64,000 nucleotides of DNA from Streptococcus sp. S784/96/1 (GCF_902729355.1 NZ_CACVCC010000012.1:1-64000); one strand, 5' to 3'. Shown: positions 1-9,263, counted from the first letter of the stretch. Notes: generated by a model not told the origin, from the letters alone. Translations and numbers: made by a program.

Positions 1-156
1 CCTAATAACAGAGATGAACTCATCCAACAAATTAAAGAATACATGGACTGGTATAACTATGATAGACCACAAGAAATATTAAAAGGTATGACCCCTATGG
101 AATTCAGGGAGTCATACCTTACTAACTTATATTCTTTTTTACACTGTCTATTTTAG
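1..156 (+). pseudogene. C-terminal end of an IS3-family transposase (cut by window edge)
   Basis: Reading from base 1 gives about 51 residues ending at a TAG at 154-156. They contain the typical C-terminal end of an IS3-type OrfB integrase: a W-Y-N-Y-D-R-P-Q segment followed by L-K-G-M-T-P-M-E-F. The sequence after the stop (TTTTAGACGGGGCTTGACA) resembles the terminal inverted repeat of IS3 elements, so the element probably ends near base 170. The upstream part lies outside the window, so whether the transposase is intact is unknown. It marks a mobile-element boundary next to the HAD gene. Confidence 0.75.
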
Positions 157-392
157 ACGGGGCTTGACAAAAATGGCTTGCTTTTTTATGTTCTAGAGCT
201 TATGATATAAGATATAGTGGATTGAGAAAGGAATAAGACAGGACAAAAATCTGCTGGTAATACTAGAGTTCATCAAAGCTACTTAACGATGTCTTAACCT
301 TTATTCAATTGTCTATAAACGAATACACTAGCTTAGAAATTAACTATCACCAGTTGCGATGACGGTATACTCATTTGTTGGGAGGATTGGAG
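157..392. other. Intergenic region after the IS3-type element
   Basis: AT-rich spacer with no recognisable gene. The first bases probably include the right inverted repeat of the insertion sequence. Confidence 0.4.
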
Positions 393-1148
393 ATGCATTT
401 TGTCTTTGATTTGGATGGGACTCTTAGTTTTGATGGGGAAACAATAGCTGATGAGCTTAAAAGCGCCCTTGGTATGGCAGCTCAGCATGGTCATCAAATT
501 ATCTTTGCCTCAGCACGTTCTTACCGTGATTGTATTGGGGTTTTGGGGCAGGAGCTGGCGCAGGAGTTGGTGATTGGTTTAAATGGTGGACTAGCTTACA
601 AAGAGGGAGAACTGATTTATCACCGTCAATTAGACAAGGTTGCCTATCAAGAAGTATTGTCTTGGTGTCACCGTTACAACCTGCCTTTTTTTGTAGATGA
701 TGATTTTAATTATGCCAGTCAAGAGATGGAACGAATTCCTTTTGCCAGATACGTTGATCCCTTGGAACTAGCGACTCGTGTTTCAGTGGAAGAGTTGAGC
801 CATCCCATAAAAGTAGTGATTGAGATGAGCCGACATGAAGATTTGGTAGAGGATATGTGCCGTGATTTAGAAACATTGGAGTGTTTAGATATTAGCTATC
901 ATGAGGAAGAAAAATGCCTCTATATCAACCCTTATGAGACAACTAAGGTGACAGCAGTCACAGACTTAATTGGTAAGGATTTTATCGCTTTTGGAAATGA
1001 TAAAAATGATATGGCTCTTTTTAAAGCTTCTTTGTACGGAGTTCAAGTTGGCTATTACAGTCCTTTGATGACCTATGCTGATGTCATCCTTCCAGCTGAC
1101 AGCTCTGCCATTGCCCAAAAATTAAAGGAACTTTATCAGCAATTTTAG
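393..1148 (+). CDS. HAD-superfamily (Cof-type) phosphatase
   Basis: 251 residues. The N-terminus has the HAD motif I F-D-L-D-G-T-L, which carries the nucleophile Asp. A C-terminal G-N-D-K-N-D-M segment is motif IV, typical of Cof/type IIB sugar-phosphate phosphatases. The family dephosphorylates small phosphorylated metabolites in the cytoplasm; the substrate cannot be read from the sequence. The ATG at 393 is chosen because GGAGG at 381-385 lies 7 bases ahead; the in-frame TTG at 375 would precede that ribosome site. The next gene starts 17 bases after the stop, so the two are probably cotranscribed. Confidence 0.85.
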   Translation: MHFVFDLDGTLSFDGETIADELKSALGMAAQHGHQIIFASARSYRDCIGVLGQELAQELVIGLNGGLAYKEGELIYHRQLDKVAYQEVLSWCHRYNLPFFVDDDFNYASQEMERIPFARYVDPLELATRVSVEELSHPIKVVIEMSRHEDLVEDMCRDLETLECLDISYHEEEKCLYINPYETTKVTAVTDLIGKDFIAFGNDKNDMALFKASLYGVQVGYYSPLMTYADVILPADSSAIAQKLKELYQQF

Positions 1149-1165
1149 GAAAAGGAGAAGGTGAG

Positions 1166-2038
1166 ATGCGCGATGTGTTTGAAGAAGTTAAGTTTGGTCA
1201 TGTGTCCAAACGCTGGTGGATAGGTCCTTTGGTGGCTTTTGGCATGATGTTCTTAACTGAATTGATCGCTGCTTGGTTAAAGTCTTTTATCATACTCATT
1301 TCTGCTTTTATTTGGGGAACGATTGACTATGTTCCATCTGTTGATGTTACTGTAATTGCTCAACTTTTATCCTATATTGGTGTTTTTCCAGCAGTATCTT
1401 TAGTTACTCAACTTGTTGAATATCGATCTGTGGAAACGTTGGGTTATTTCAAAGAAAAGTCATTAAGAGAGCTACTTTTAGGTTGGTTACTAGGTTTTGG
1501 CCTTATCAGTTTGGTGTGTTTTTTACCGTCAATTTGGTTTGAGGTTTCAGTGATTGGACCTATGAGTAATCATCCAGTTATATTATTTGTCATTTATTTT
1601 ATAGCTTATCATGTAGTCGCAATGGGAGATATTCTCATTTACCAAGGTTATCTTTTACCTGTTTTAGCAAGGTTCAACCGCCCCTTTGCCTTGGCAGGGA
1701 GTTGTTTAGTAGCAATTCTAGGTAGTTGGATGCGCTCCCCCACTTTACCCATCCCTTTGTTAGTCAATAACTTTTTATTTAGTCTTTTGTCAGGAATCCT
1801 AGTCCTTTGGCGAAAAAATCTGTGGCTAGCAACGGGGTTACAAGCGATCTGGTCTGTGACCATCTATCACCTCTATGCTCCTTTGGGTGTGCAATGGGCA
1901 AGTCTTTTTCAGGTAAATAAACCATCCGGTCTCTGGTTAGGAGGTGAACTGGGCGTGGGAGGTTCAGTTTGGTTAACAATGGTTCTTATTGTTCTTTGCG
2001 GCTATTTAGCTTTAAAAAAGGTTTCTTGGAAGAATTGA
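1166..2038 (+). CDS. CPBP-family membrane protein with degenerate protease motifs
   Basis: 290 residues with about eight hydrophobic segments and the overall shape of CPBP (CAAX protease/bacteriocin-processing) intramembrane proteins. The region that normally reads E-E-x-x-x-R here is G-D-I-L-I-Y-Q-G-Y-L-L-P, so the paired glutamates and the arginine are gone. The later helix that normally carries a metal-binding His reads L-A-T-G-L-Q-A-I-W, with Gln in place of His. The fold is plausible but proteolysis is not. It is probably cotranscribed with the HAD gene ahead of it. Possible roles include membrane stress or bacteriocin immunity, but neither can be shown here. Confidence 0.6.
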   Translation: MRDVFEEVKFGHVSKRWWIGPLVAFGMMFLTELIAAWLKSFIILISAFIWGTIDYVPSVDVTVIAQLLSYIGVFPAVSLVTQLVEYRSVETLGYFKEKSLRELLLGWLLGFGLISLVCFLPSIWFEVSVIGPMSNHPVILFVIYFIAYHVVAMGDILIYQGYLLPVLARFNRPFALAGSCLVAILGSWMRSPTLPIPLLVNNFLFSLLSGILVLWRKNLWLATGLQAIWSVTIYHLYAPLGVQWASLFQVNKPSGLWLGGELGVGGSVWLTMVLIVLCGYLALKKVSWKN

Positions 2039-2107
2039 GAATGGTCAGTCTCAATTCTTTTTGATAAAATGGAACAATCAAAACGAACACTAACTAAGGA
2101 GGATAAT

Positions 2108-3070
2108 ATGTCTGTAGCACATCGAACGATAAAGCTCGTTTTGGCGACCGTTATTGCCATTTGGCTTGCTGATAGCTTAGGATTAGCCTACACCACATCA
2201 TCCGGGATTATTGCCATTCTAAGTGTTTTAGACACGCGCCGAAGCTCTTTTAAAATTGCTGGACAGCGCTTTATCTCAGCGCTTTTAGCACTAGGCATTG
2301 CGATTGTCCTCTTCACTTTATTTGGCTATAATCTTATGGTTGTTGGCCTATACATGGCTCTCTATGTGCCGTTAGCCTACGTGTTAGATGTTTCCGTCGG
2401 TATTCCACCAATTACCGTTTTGGTTCTGCATTTGTATTTGGAACAAAGCGTAGCAATCAGCTGGTTGTGGAATGAAATGGCCATTTTTCTCATTGGAGCA
2501 GGAGTGGCACTGCTCCTCAATCTCTATATGCCATCAAAGCAGGCAGATATTGAGAACTATCATCTGAAAGTTGAAGAGAAACTCAAAGCTATTCTTATGC
2601 GCTTTAATGGCTTTTTACTGAAAGGAGATGGGACAAATGAAGCAGTTCTCATTGGTGAGTTAGATCAGCTTTTATTGGAAGCGCAGCGATTGGTTTACTT
2701 AGAACATAACAATCAGATTTTCCAGCAAACCAATTATCAGGTACACTATTTTGACATGCGGATGGATCAATCCAAACTTCTTCGCCAGATGGCAGTTAAC
2801 GTCAACTCTTGCCAATTAGAGAGTCGAGAAAGTGTGATTTTGGCGCATCTTTTCTATGAAACAGCCGCGCAACTTAGTCAAGAAAATCCAGCTAATTTAC
2901 TCTTAGATGATATTGCTGAGTTTCGCGAGTTATTCCGAAAACGGCCTCTCCCACAAACACGCGATGAATTTGAGACCAGAGCAGTGCTTTTTCAGTTGTT
3001 AAATGACCTTGAGCGGTTCATTCAACTCAAAGTTGATTTTTACAATCAGTATAGGAAACAGGTTGCTTAA
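2108..3070 (+). CDS. Aromatic acid exporter/FUSC-type membrane protein
   Basis: 320 residues. The first 150 residues hold five or six membrane segments with T-R-R-S-S-F near residue 45, the pattern of the ArAE/DUF939-type N-terminal domain. The C-terminal half (residues 155-320) is soluble and helical, as in the family. Members are proposed efflux components for aromatic acids or related small molecules; the substrate is unknown. The ATG at 2108 follows AAGGAGG by 5 bases and is preferred over the upstream in-frame ATG at 2069, which has no ribosome site. It is separated from the previous gene by 69 bases. Confidence 0.75.
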   Translation: MSVAHRTIKLVLATVIAIWLADSLGLAYTTSSGIIAILSVLDTRRSSFKIAGQRFISALLALGIAIVLFTLFGYNLMVVGLYMALYVPLAYVLDVSVGIPPITVLVLHLYLEQSVAISWLWNEMAIFLIGAGVALLLNLYMPSKQADIENYHLKVEEKLKAILMRFNGFLLKGDGTNEAVLIGELDQLLLEAQRLVYLEHNNQIFQQTNYQVHYFDMRMDQSKLLRQMAVNVNSCQLESRESVILAHLFYETAAQLSQENPANLLLDDIAEFRELFRKRPLPQTRDEFETRAVLFQLLNDLERFIQLKVDFYNQYRKQVA

Positions 3071-3231
3071 CTGTAGCGAACCCATTAAGAGGTTTTAGAT
3101 TTGAAAATAGTTGTCATCGTAAAAATGCTTAATGAGATGTCTCAACAGACATTGCCTACTTTCTTAACGCCTAAAGAGGCGTTTTTTGGTATAATCAAAT
3201 AGAGAATGATGCTTTAGAAAAGAGGTACCTA

Positions 3232-4653
3232 ATGAACGAAATCAAATGCCCACATTGTCAGACAGTTTTTACAATCAATGAAAGTGAATATGCCCAACTT
3301 CTGGCACAAGTACGCAGTGGCGCCTTTGAGAAAGAAGTGAATGAGCGACTAGAAAAGGAGACAGCTTTATTAAAAGAACAGTCAAAAAATCAGCTTCAGT
3401 CAGCCCTTGCTCAAAAAGATTTAGAGTTAGAACAATTGAAAGGCCAACTCGAAACCAGAGCAGTGGAACAGGAGCAGGAAGTTAATGCTGCAATTGCTTT
3501 AAAAGATAAAGCTTTAGTGGAGTTGCAAGCCCGTTTTGACAGTTTAGCGAGTGAGAAGCAACATGAATTGAAAACGGCGCTAGCTGAAAAAGACTTGGAG
3601 TTGGAAAAACTGCAAGGTCAACTAGCAGCGAAATCAACAGAACAAGAACTTGAAGTCCGCTCTGCCATTGCTCCAAAAGATCAGGAAATTGCTGAGCTTA
3701 AAGCCCGTCTAGAGCGCCTAGAGCTCGAAAAAGCTCACGAGATGCAACAGGCGTTACAGGCTCTTGAAAAAGAACGTGACACAGTTCAAAATCAGTTAGT
3801 CTTGCAAGAGCAGCAAGGTGAGTTATCCCGCCAAGCCTTGATTAATCAGCATCAGCTCGAGTTGGCGCAGAAGGATGATTTGATTGCTTACTATAAGGAT
3901 TTCAAGGCTAAACAATCTACTAAAATGATTGGGGAGAGCCTAGAGCAACACTGTGAGTACGAGTTTAATCGCTTGCGCATGACAGCCTTTCCACGAGCTG
4001 AATTTGGTAAGGATAACGATGCGACGTCAGGATCTAAAGGGGATTATATCTATCGCGAGTACGATGAAAACGGTGTTGAAATCATCTCCATTATGTTTGA
4101 AATGAAAAACGAAGGTGATGAAACAGCGACAAAGAAAAAGAATGAACATTTTTTCAAGGAATTAGACAAGGATCGTCGTGAGAAGAAGTGTGAGTATGCG
4201 ATTTTAGTGTCTCTCTTAGAAGCCGATAATGAGCTTTACAACAATGGGATTGTCGATGTTTCCTATACCTATGAGAAAATGTATGTGGTTCGACCTCAAT
4301 TCTTCATCCCTATTATCACGCTTTTGAGAAATGCTGCGCTGAATAGCCTTAAATATAAGCAGGAGCTAGAACTCGTTAAGGAACAAAATCTAGACATTAC
4401 CCATTTTGAGGAAGACTTGGAAATTTTCAAGTCAGCTTTTGCTAAGAATTACAACTCCGCAAGCAATAATTTCAAAAAAGCTATTGAAGAAATTGATAAG
4501 AGTATCAAGCGAATGGAAGCTGTCAAAGTAGCTCTAACCACTTCGGAGAACCAATTACGCCTAGCAAACAATAAATTAGATGATGTCTCCGTCCAAAAAT
4601 TAACACGTAAAAATCCAACAATGAAAGCAAAATTTGAAGCGTTGAAGGAATAA
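3232..4653 (+). CDS. DUF2130 domain protein with duplicated coiled coil
   Basis: 473 residues. The N-terminus has a C-P-H-C knuckle followed by a long coiled coil (residues 30-230), then a C-terminal DUF2130 domain (about 235-470) with E-M-K-N-E and K-K-K-N-E-H-F-F-K-E-L-D. That domain has a nuclease-like alpha/beta character, but its function is not established. The coiled coil contains an internal tandem duplication: residues 57-113 are repeated at 115-171 with a 58-residue offset, including the shared block L-E-L-E-x-L-x-G-Q-L. The ATG at 3232 follows an AGAGG site. The small acetyltransferase gene starts 6 bases after the stop. Confidence 0.8.
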   Translation: MNEIKCPHCQTVFTINESEYAQLLAQVRSGAFEKEVNERLEKETALLKEQSKNQLQSALAQKDLELEQLKGQLETRAVEQEQEVNAAIALKDKALVELQARFDSLASEKQHELKTALAEKDLELEKLQGQLAAKSTEQELEVRSAIAPKDQEIAELKARLERLELEKAHEMQQALQALEKERDTVQNQLVLQEQQGELSRQALINQHQLELAQKDDLIAYYKDFKAKQSTKMIGESLEQHCEYEFNRLRMTAFPRAEFGKDNDATSGSKGDYIYREYDENGVEIISIMFEMKNEGDETATKKKNEHFFKELDKDRREKKCEYAILVSLLEADNELYNNGIVDVSYTYEKMYVVRPQFFIPIITLLRNAALNSLKYKQELELVKEQNLDITHFEEDLEIFKSAFAKNYNSASNNFKKAIEEIDKSIKRMEAVKVALTTSENQLRLANNKLDDVSVQKLTRKNPTMKAKFEALKE

Positions 4654-4659
4654 AATTCT

Positions 4660-5100
4660 ATGGAAATTAGAAATTATCAAACAACAGATATTGACGATCT
4701 ATTACCATTGTATGCCGATTTAGGGTATCCAACCAATAAGATTGATTTAGAACAGCGTTTAAGTCACATATTGGCACAGTCCAATTATCAGTTGAAAGTT
4801 GCAGTTCTGGATGAAAAGGTCGTTGGTTTTATTGGTTGTTCAAAACTACATTTCTTTGAACGAGATGGTTTTTATTATCGTATACTTGCTTTGGTGGTTG
4901 GAAAAGATTATCGTCGTCAAGGAATCGCAAGTTGCATGATTGATAAGATTAAAGAAGAAGCTTGTCAATCAGGTGCCTTAGCGTTGGCTTTAAATAGCGG
5001 TATAACAGATGAGAGAGGAAAGGCACATCAGTTTTATGAACGTTATGGTTTTAGAAAGAAGAGTTATGGATTTGCATTAGAACTGCCTGAAATTGGCTGA
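4660..5100 (+). CDS. GNAT-family N-acetyltransferase
   Basis: 146 residues with the acetyl-CoA binding signature R-R-Q-G-I-A-S near residue 88 and the C-terminal H-Q-F-Y-E-R-Y-G-F block of GNAT enzymes. These enzymes transfer acetyl from acetyl-CoA to an amine; the acceptor cannot be predicted. It starts 6 bases after the DUF2130 gene, with AAGGAAT overlapping that stop as a likely ribosome site, so the two are one transcript. Confidence 0.85.
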   Translation: MEIRNYQTTDIDDLLPLYADLGYPTNKIDLEQRLSHILAQSNYQLKVAVLDEKVVGFIGCSKLHFFERDGFYYRILALVVGKDYRRQGIASCMIDKIKEEACQSGALALALNSGITDERGKAHQFYERYGFRKKSYGFALELPEIG

Positions 5101-5129
5101 TTGACTTTTCTCTTATATTCTGTGATAAT
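5101..5129 (+). promoter_or_regulatory. Promoter of the ABC-F gene
   Basis: TTGACT at 5101-5106, a 17-bp spacer, then GATAAT at 5124-5129. Transcription would start near 5136, leaving a leader of roughly 235 nt before the ABC-F start codon. Confidence 0.6.
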
Positions 5130-5252
5130 AAAATTAGTATCAGAAAGTGGAACTGAAGTCATGATTTCGAAGCTTTGACTTTTTCATGCTCTTTGTTTTC
5201 TAAGCTTAGGTTGAAACAGTCTACTAGACTATCTTTAAGTGGAAACTTAAAA

Positions 5253-5300
5253 ATGAAGAAATTTAGTTATAGACTTCCAATCAACCACGGCCTTAAATAA
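5253..5300 (+). CDS. Putative 15-codon leader peptide in the ABC-F leader
   Basis: ATG AAG AAA TTT ... AAA TAA encodes MKKFSYRLPINHGLK. It lies inside the untranslated leader of the ABC-F gene, ends 21 bases before the intrinsic terminator at 5322, and has only a weak upstream ribosome site (AGTGGA). Its position fits a sensor ORF for translation-dependent attenuation, but coding is unproven. Confidence 0.35.
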   Translation: MKKFSYRLPINHGLK

Positions 5301-5321
5301 TCTCTACACTAAAAATTTAAT

Positions 5322-5350
5322 AGGTTGGGATACTTTTCCCAACCTCTTTT
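5322..5350 (+). terminator. Leader terminator/attenuator ahead of ABC-F gene
   Basis: AGGTTGGGA (5322-5330) pairs perfectly with TCCCAACCT (5337-5345) around a 6-base loop and is followed by CTTTT. It sits 23 bases before the ABC-F start codon and downstream of that gene's promoter, so it would act as an attenuator and not as the end of the previous gene. Confidence 0.65.
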
Positions 5351-5372
5351 AACGAATAAAAAGGAACTTTAA

Positions 5373-6911
5373 ATGTCAATCTTAGAAGTAAAAAATCTCA
5401 GCCACGGTTTTGGAGACCGTGCTATCTTTGAAAATGTCTCTTTCCGTTTGCTCAAAGGAGAGCACATTGGACTTGTAGGTGCTAATGGTGAAGGAAAATC
5501 TACCTTTATGTCTATCGTAACAGGTGCTTTGCAACCTGATGAAGGGAAGGTAGAGTGGTCAAAGTATGTGAGTGTTGGCTACCTTGATCAGCATGCTATC
5601 CTTGAAAAAGGCATGACTGTTCGTGATGTCTTGCGCACAGCTTTTGATGAACTCTTTAAAACAGAGGCACGCATCAACGACATTTACATGTCGATGGCTG
5701 AAGAAGGTGCTGACATCGATGCCCTCATGGAAGAGGTTGGTGAACTTCAAGATCGTCTTGAATCTCGTGATTTTTATGTCTTAGATGCCAAAATTGATGA
5801 AGTGGCACGTGCCCTTGGTGTTATGGAATTTGGCATGGATTCTGATGTTACCGAACTTTCAGGTGGCCAACGTACGAAGGTGTTATTGGCAAAACTCTTG
5901 CTTGAAAAACCAGATATTCTTCTTCTCGATGAGCCAACTAACCACCTTGATGCGGAGCATATTGCTTGGCTTAAACGTTACTTGCAGGAATATGAAAATG
6001 CCTTTGTCCTTATCTCTCATGATATTCCATTCCTTAACGATGTTATCAATATTGTCTATCATGTGGAAAGCCTTGACTTAGTTCGTTATGTTGGGGATTA
6101 CGATAACTTCCAGTCTGTTTATGCCATGAAAAAAGCACAGCTGGAAGCTGCTTATGAGCGCCAGCAGAAAGAGATAGCAGATTTACAAGATTTTGTTAAC
6201 CGCAACAAGGCACGTGTCGCAACACGTAATATGGCCATGTCTCGCCAGAAGAAATTGGACAAAATGGAAATTATTGAGCTCCAAGCTGAAAAACCAAAAC
6301 CATCATTTGAATTTAAAGAATCACGGACACCTGGCCGCTTTATTTTCCAAACAACCGATTTAGTCATTGGGTACGATCGCCCATTGACCAAAGCACCGCT
6401 TAATTTGACACTTGAACGTAACCAAAAGGTTGCTATCGTTGGGGCTAATGGGATTGGTAAGACAACGCTCTTGAAGAGTCTACTAGGAGAAATCAAAGCG
6501 CTTGATGGTGAAGTGGAACGTGGTGATTTCCTTGAAATTGGTTATTTTGAACAAGAGACAGCTGGTTCTCGTCAAACCCCACTAGAAGCTGTATGGGATG
6601 CTTTTCCAGCCCTTAATCAGGCAGAAGTACGCGCAGCCTTGGCACGTTGCGGATTAACTTCCAAACACATCGAAAGTCAAATTCAAGTATTGTCAGGTGG
6701 TGAACAAGCTAAAGTGCGTTTTTGCTTACTGATGAACCGTGAAAATAATGTTCTTGTTCTTGACGAGCCTACGAACCACTTGGATGTTGATGCTAAAGAT
6801 GAATTAAAACGCTCTCTCCAAGCCTATAAGGGAACAATTCTGATGGTTTGCCACGAACCAGAATTCTATGAAGGCTGGACAGAAGTTTGGGACTTCAATC
6901 AGATGATTTAA
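5373..6911 (+). CDS. ABC-F family ATPase (no membrane domain)
   Basis: 512 residues with two ABC ATPase domains. Walker A is G-A-N-G-E-G-K-S-T near residue 37 and G-A-N-G-I-G-K-T-T near 355; signatures are L-S-G-G-Q and L-S-G-G-E; both Walker B motifs end in D-E-P-T-N-H-L-D. There are no membrane segments. The linker between domains (about 245-320) is basic and helical, as in ABC-F proteins that bind the ribosomal E site. Members act in translation (EttA/YbiT types) or protect ribosomes from antibiotics; which applies here is open. The start follows AAGGAAC. The leader contains a promoter, a small ORF and a terminator, suggesting attenuation control. Confidence 0.9.
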   Translation: MSILEVKNLSHGFGDRAIFENVSFRLLKGEHIGLVGANGEGKSTFMSIVTGALQPDEGKVEWSKYVSVGYLDQHAILEKGMTVRDVLRTAFDELFKTEARINDIYMSMAEEGADIDALMEEVGELQDRLESRDFYVLDAKIDEVARALGVMEFGMDSDVTELSGGQRTKVLLAKLLLEKPDILLLDEPTNHLDAEHIAWLKRYLQEYENAFVLISHDIPFLNDVINIVYHVESLDLVRYVGDYDNFQSVYAMKKAQLEAAYERQQKEIADLQDFVNRNKARVATRNMAMSRQKKLDKMEIIELQAEKPKPSFEFKESRTPGRFIFQTTDLVIGYDRPLTKAPLNLTLERNQKVAIVGANGIGKTTLLKSLLGEIKALDGEVERGDFLEIGYFEQETAGSRQTPLEAVWDAFPALNQAEVRAALARCGLTSKHIESQIQVLSGGEQAKVRFCLLMNRENNVLVLDEPTNHLDVDAKDELKRSLQAYKGTILMVCHEPEFYEGWTEVWDFNQMI

Positions 6912-6951
6912 AAGGTGAGCTATAGGTAGTCCTAGTAACAATAGGGAGAAA

Positions 6952-7350
6952 ATGATGACAGTTTTTGAATTTTTAACCTCTCAAGGGTATAAAATTGAAG
7001 ATTACAGTTTTGAAGTTACTGAAGCGGAGAAGGATTTGGAGGTAACATTTGCTGATGAGTATCGCCAGTTAATCTCAGTTTTTGGGAATTTTGAAATATC
7101 ATCACATGAATTTACTGGCGTTGAATTTGATAATTTCTTGAATATTGTTATCACAACACTTGATAACAGGCAATATACTCATTCAGATACGCAGTCTATG
7201 TATGTGATTGAGGAACTAGGCTTTGACGGTATTGTCATCTGGCAGAATACCAAGGGAGAGATTTTTCAAACGATTCCAAATGATACGGTTAAACCAGAAA
7301 AACTTTACTCGTCATTTGAAAAGTACGTTTTGACAGAAGTGATTGAATAA
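6952..7350 (+). CDS. SUKH (SMI1/KNR4)-like small protein
   Basis: 132 acidic residues without membrane segments. The stretch A-E-K-D-L-E-V-T-F-A-D-E-Y-R followed by V-F-G-N-F matches the opening of SMI1/KNR4 (SUKH) domains. Many such bacterial proteins are immunity factors for contact-delivered toxins. No toxin gene lies next to it, so it would be an orphan here. A second ATG lies directly after the first; both follow a GGGAGAAA site. Assignment rests on pattern only. Confidence 0.5.
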   Translation: MMTVFEFLTSQGYKIEDYSFEVTEAEKDLEVTFADEYRQLISVFGNFEISSHEFTGVEFDNFLNIVITTLDNRQYTHSDTQSMYVIEELGFDGIVIWQNTKGEIFQTIPNDTVKPEKLYSSFEKYVLTEVIE

Positions 7351-7689
7351 CATCTTCTGATGCTCAAGAAATTAAAAATATTCGTTTTAACTAGCTAAGA
7401 AACGTTCAGAAGGTTCTGAATTATTGTTTTATAGCAAGTATAGCCTATCATTTACAGAGATAGATATAGAAAGTATAACATTGAAGGTTGGACTTTTTAT
7501 AACCTTCTTGCCTCTCCCTTCCAATACGGTTTAAGAAAGTTATAAACTGTTTTCTATGCTCCTCTTTTATGGTATAATATACCTACTTATTTTTGACAAG
7601 TATTGTCAGTTTTATGAAAAGAAAGGATAATTCAATTAGAGTTTCTAATTGAATTTGGGATATTTGATAGAGATTCCCTAAGATTTAGT
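7351..7689 (+). promoter_or_regulatory. murA upstream region with TATAAT box
   Basis: No gene seen in 339 bases. GAAGGTT (from 7482) pairs with AACCTTC (ending 7507), which may end the upstream transcript. A clear TATAAT lies at 7573-7578 with a weak -35 region, giving a leader of about 105 nt before murA. Confidence 0.45.
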
Positions 7690-8958
7690 ATGGATAAAAT
7701 AATTATTGAAGGTGGCAAAACACGTCTAAAAGGCGAAGTCACTATTGAAGGTGCTAAAAATGCAGTTTTGCCACTTTTGGCAGCTACTATTTTGGCAAAA
7801 GAAGGCAAGACTATTCTTAATAATGTGCCTATCTTATCGGATGTTTTCACAATGAATAATGTCGTGCGTGGACTAGATATTGACGTTAATTTTGAAGAAG
7901 AGCAAAATCGTGTAACGGTTGATGCTACTGGCTGGATTTTGGATGCTGCGCCATATGAGTATGTCAGCCAAATGCGTGCTTCAATTGTTGTATTAGGACC
8001 AATCTTGGCACGTTGTGGACATGCTAAGGTTTCTATGCCTGGTGGCTGCACAATCGGAAGTCGACCAATTGACCTTCATCTCAAGGGGTTAGAGGCAATG
8101 GGAGCAAAAATCACTCAAGTTGGTGGTGACATTACTGCGATTGCTGAAAAATTAAAAGGTACCCATATCTATTTAGATTTCCCAAGTGTTGGAGCTACTC
8201 AAAATCTGATGATGGCCGCAACCTTAGCAGAAGGTCGGACAGTTATTGAAAATGCTGCGCGTGAACCAGAAATTGTTGACTTGGCCTTGTTGTTGAATAA
8301 AATGGGAGCAAAAGTAAAAGGAGCAGGTACTGAGACACTAACCATTGATGGAGTTGATAAAATGCATGGTGCAGAACACGATGTTGTTCAAGATCGCATT
8401 GAAGCTGGTACCTTTATGGTTGCAGCGGCAATGACATCAGGTGACGTGCTTATCAGAGATGCTGTTTGGGAGCATAACCGTCCCCTTATTTCAAAACTCA
8501 AGGAAATGGGAGTAGAGGTCACTGAGGAAGATAATGGTATTCGTGTGCGTTCTGATGTGACAAATCTTAAACCTGTTGCTGTTAAAACCTTACCACATCC
8601 AGGTTTTCCTACAGATATGCAGGCACAAATGACAGCGTTGATGTCGGTTATCAAAGGTGAGTCTACGATGATTGAAACAGTTTTTGAAAATCGTTTCCAA
8701 CACTTGGAAGAAATGCGTCGTATGGGGCTTCATTCTGAAATTATGCGTGATACAGCATTGATTCACGGTGGTGAAAAACTTCAAGGGGCTCCTGTGATGT
8801 CAACCGACCTTCGTGCTAGCGCTGCCCTTATCTTGACAGGGATGGTAGCAGAGGGAACAACAACCGTTGGCAAGTTAACTCACTTAGACCGTGGCTATTA
8901 CAAATTCCATGAAAAATTAGCTAACTTGGGTGCAAATATCAGTCGTGTAAATGCTTAA
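7690..8958 (+). CDS. murA: UDP-N-acetylglucosamine 1-carboxyvinyltransferase
   Basis: 422 residues, normal length. It transfers enolpyruvate from PEP to UDP-GlcNAc, the first committed step of peptidoglycan synthesis in the cytoplasm, and is the fosfomycin target. The N-terminal E-G-A-K-N-A block and the loop [11 protein letters not shown] are present; Cys120 is the residue that reacts with PEP and with fosfomycin. The neighbours epuA and endA give an order well known in streptococci. Streptococci usually carry two murA paralogues; this is the one linked to endA. No strong ribosome site precedes the ATG. Confidence 0.95.
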   Translation: MDKIIIEGGKTRLKGEVTIEGAKNAVLPLLAATILAKEGKTILNNVPILSDVFTMNNVVRGLDIDVNFEEEQNRVTVDATGWILDAAPYEYVSQMRASIVVLGPILARCGHAKVSMPGGCTIGSRPIDLHLKGLEAMGAKITQVGGDITAIAEKLKGTHIYLDFPSVGATQNLMMAATLAEGRTVIENAAREPEIVDLALLLNKMGAKVKGAGTETLTIDGVDKMHGAEHDVVQDRIEAGTFMVAAAMTSGDVLIRDAVWEHNRPLISKLKEMGVEVTEEDNGIRVRSDVTNLKPVAVKTLPHPGFPTDMQAQMTALMSVIKGESTMIETVFENRFQHLEEMRRMGLHSEIMRDTALIHGGEKLQGAPVMSTDLRASAALILTGMVAEGTTTVGKLTHLDRGYYKFHEKLANLGANISRVNA

Positions 8959-9074
8959 GGAAAGGAGAAGGGAGTCAACAACGTTGATTTCAAATCAAGT
9001 TTGAGAATTGTTTTAGCGTAAAAATAACAGTCTTAGACATTGGTTATTTTATCATCTCCCTTTAGATCAAAACT

Positions 9075-9263
9075 ATGGATATTGGTTGGAAATACATTGG
9101 TAAGCAGTTCTTACTTATCTTTATCATCCTAGTTCTTTGTATTGTTTGCTTTGGGCTTGGTTTGGTTTTAGGCTATGGATTTTTTGGTGATGGCGCAAAA
9201 CCATTTTCTATTCTTTCACTTGAAAAATGGCAGAGTATCATTAGTAAATTTACAGGACATTAA
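9075..9263 (+). CDS. epuA: Small membrane protein EpuA
   Basis: 62 residues with one long hydrophobic segment (residues 12-36) and a short external tail. In streptococci a protein of this type sits between murA and the nuclease gene endA and is named EpuA. Public annotation often carries it as an RNA polymerase beta-subunit-like protein, a label the sequence here does not support directly. Its role is unclear. It lies 116 bases after murA and 60 bases before endA on the same strand. Confidence 0.75.
   Translation: MDIGWKYIGKQFLLIFIILVLCIVCFGLGLVLGYGFFGDGAKPFSILSLEKWQSIISKFTGH

Noticed and set aside
7632..8051. 139-codon minus-strand frame opposite murA
   Set aside because: It is a codon-bias shadow of murA with no ribosome site or family resemblance.
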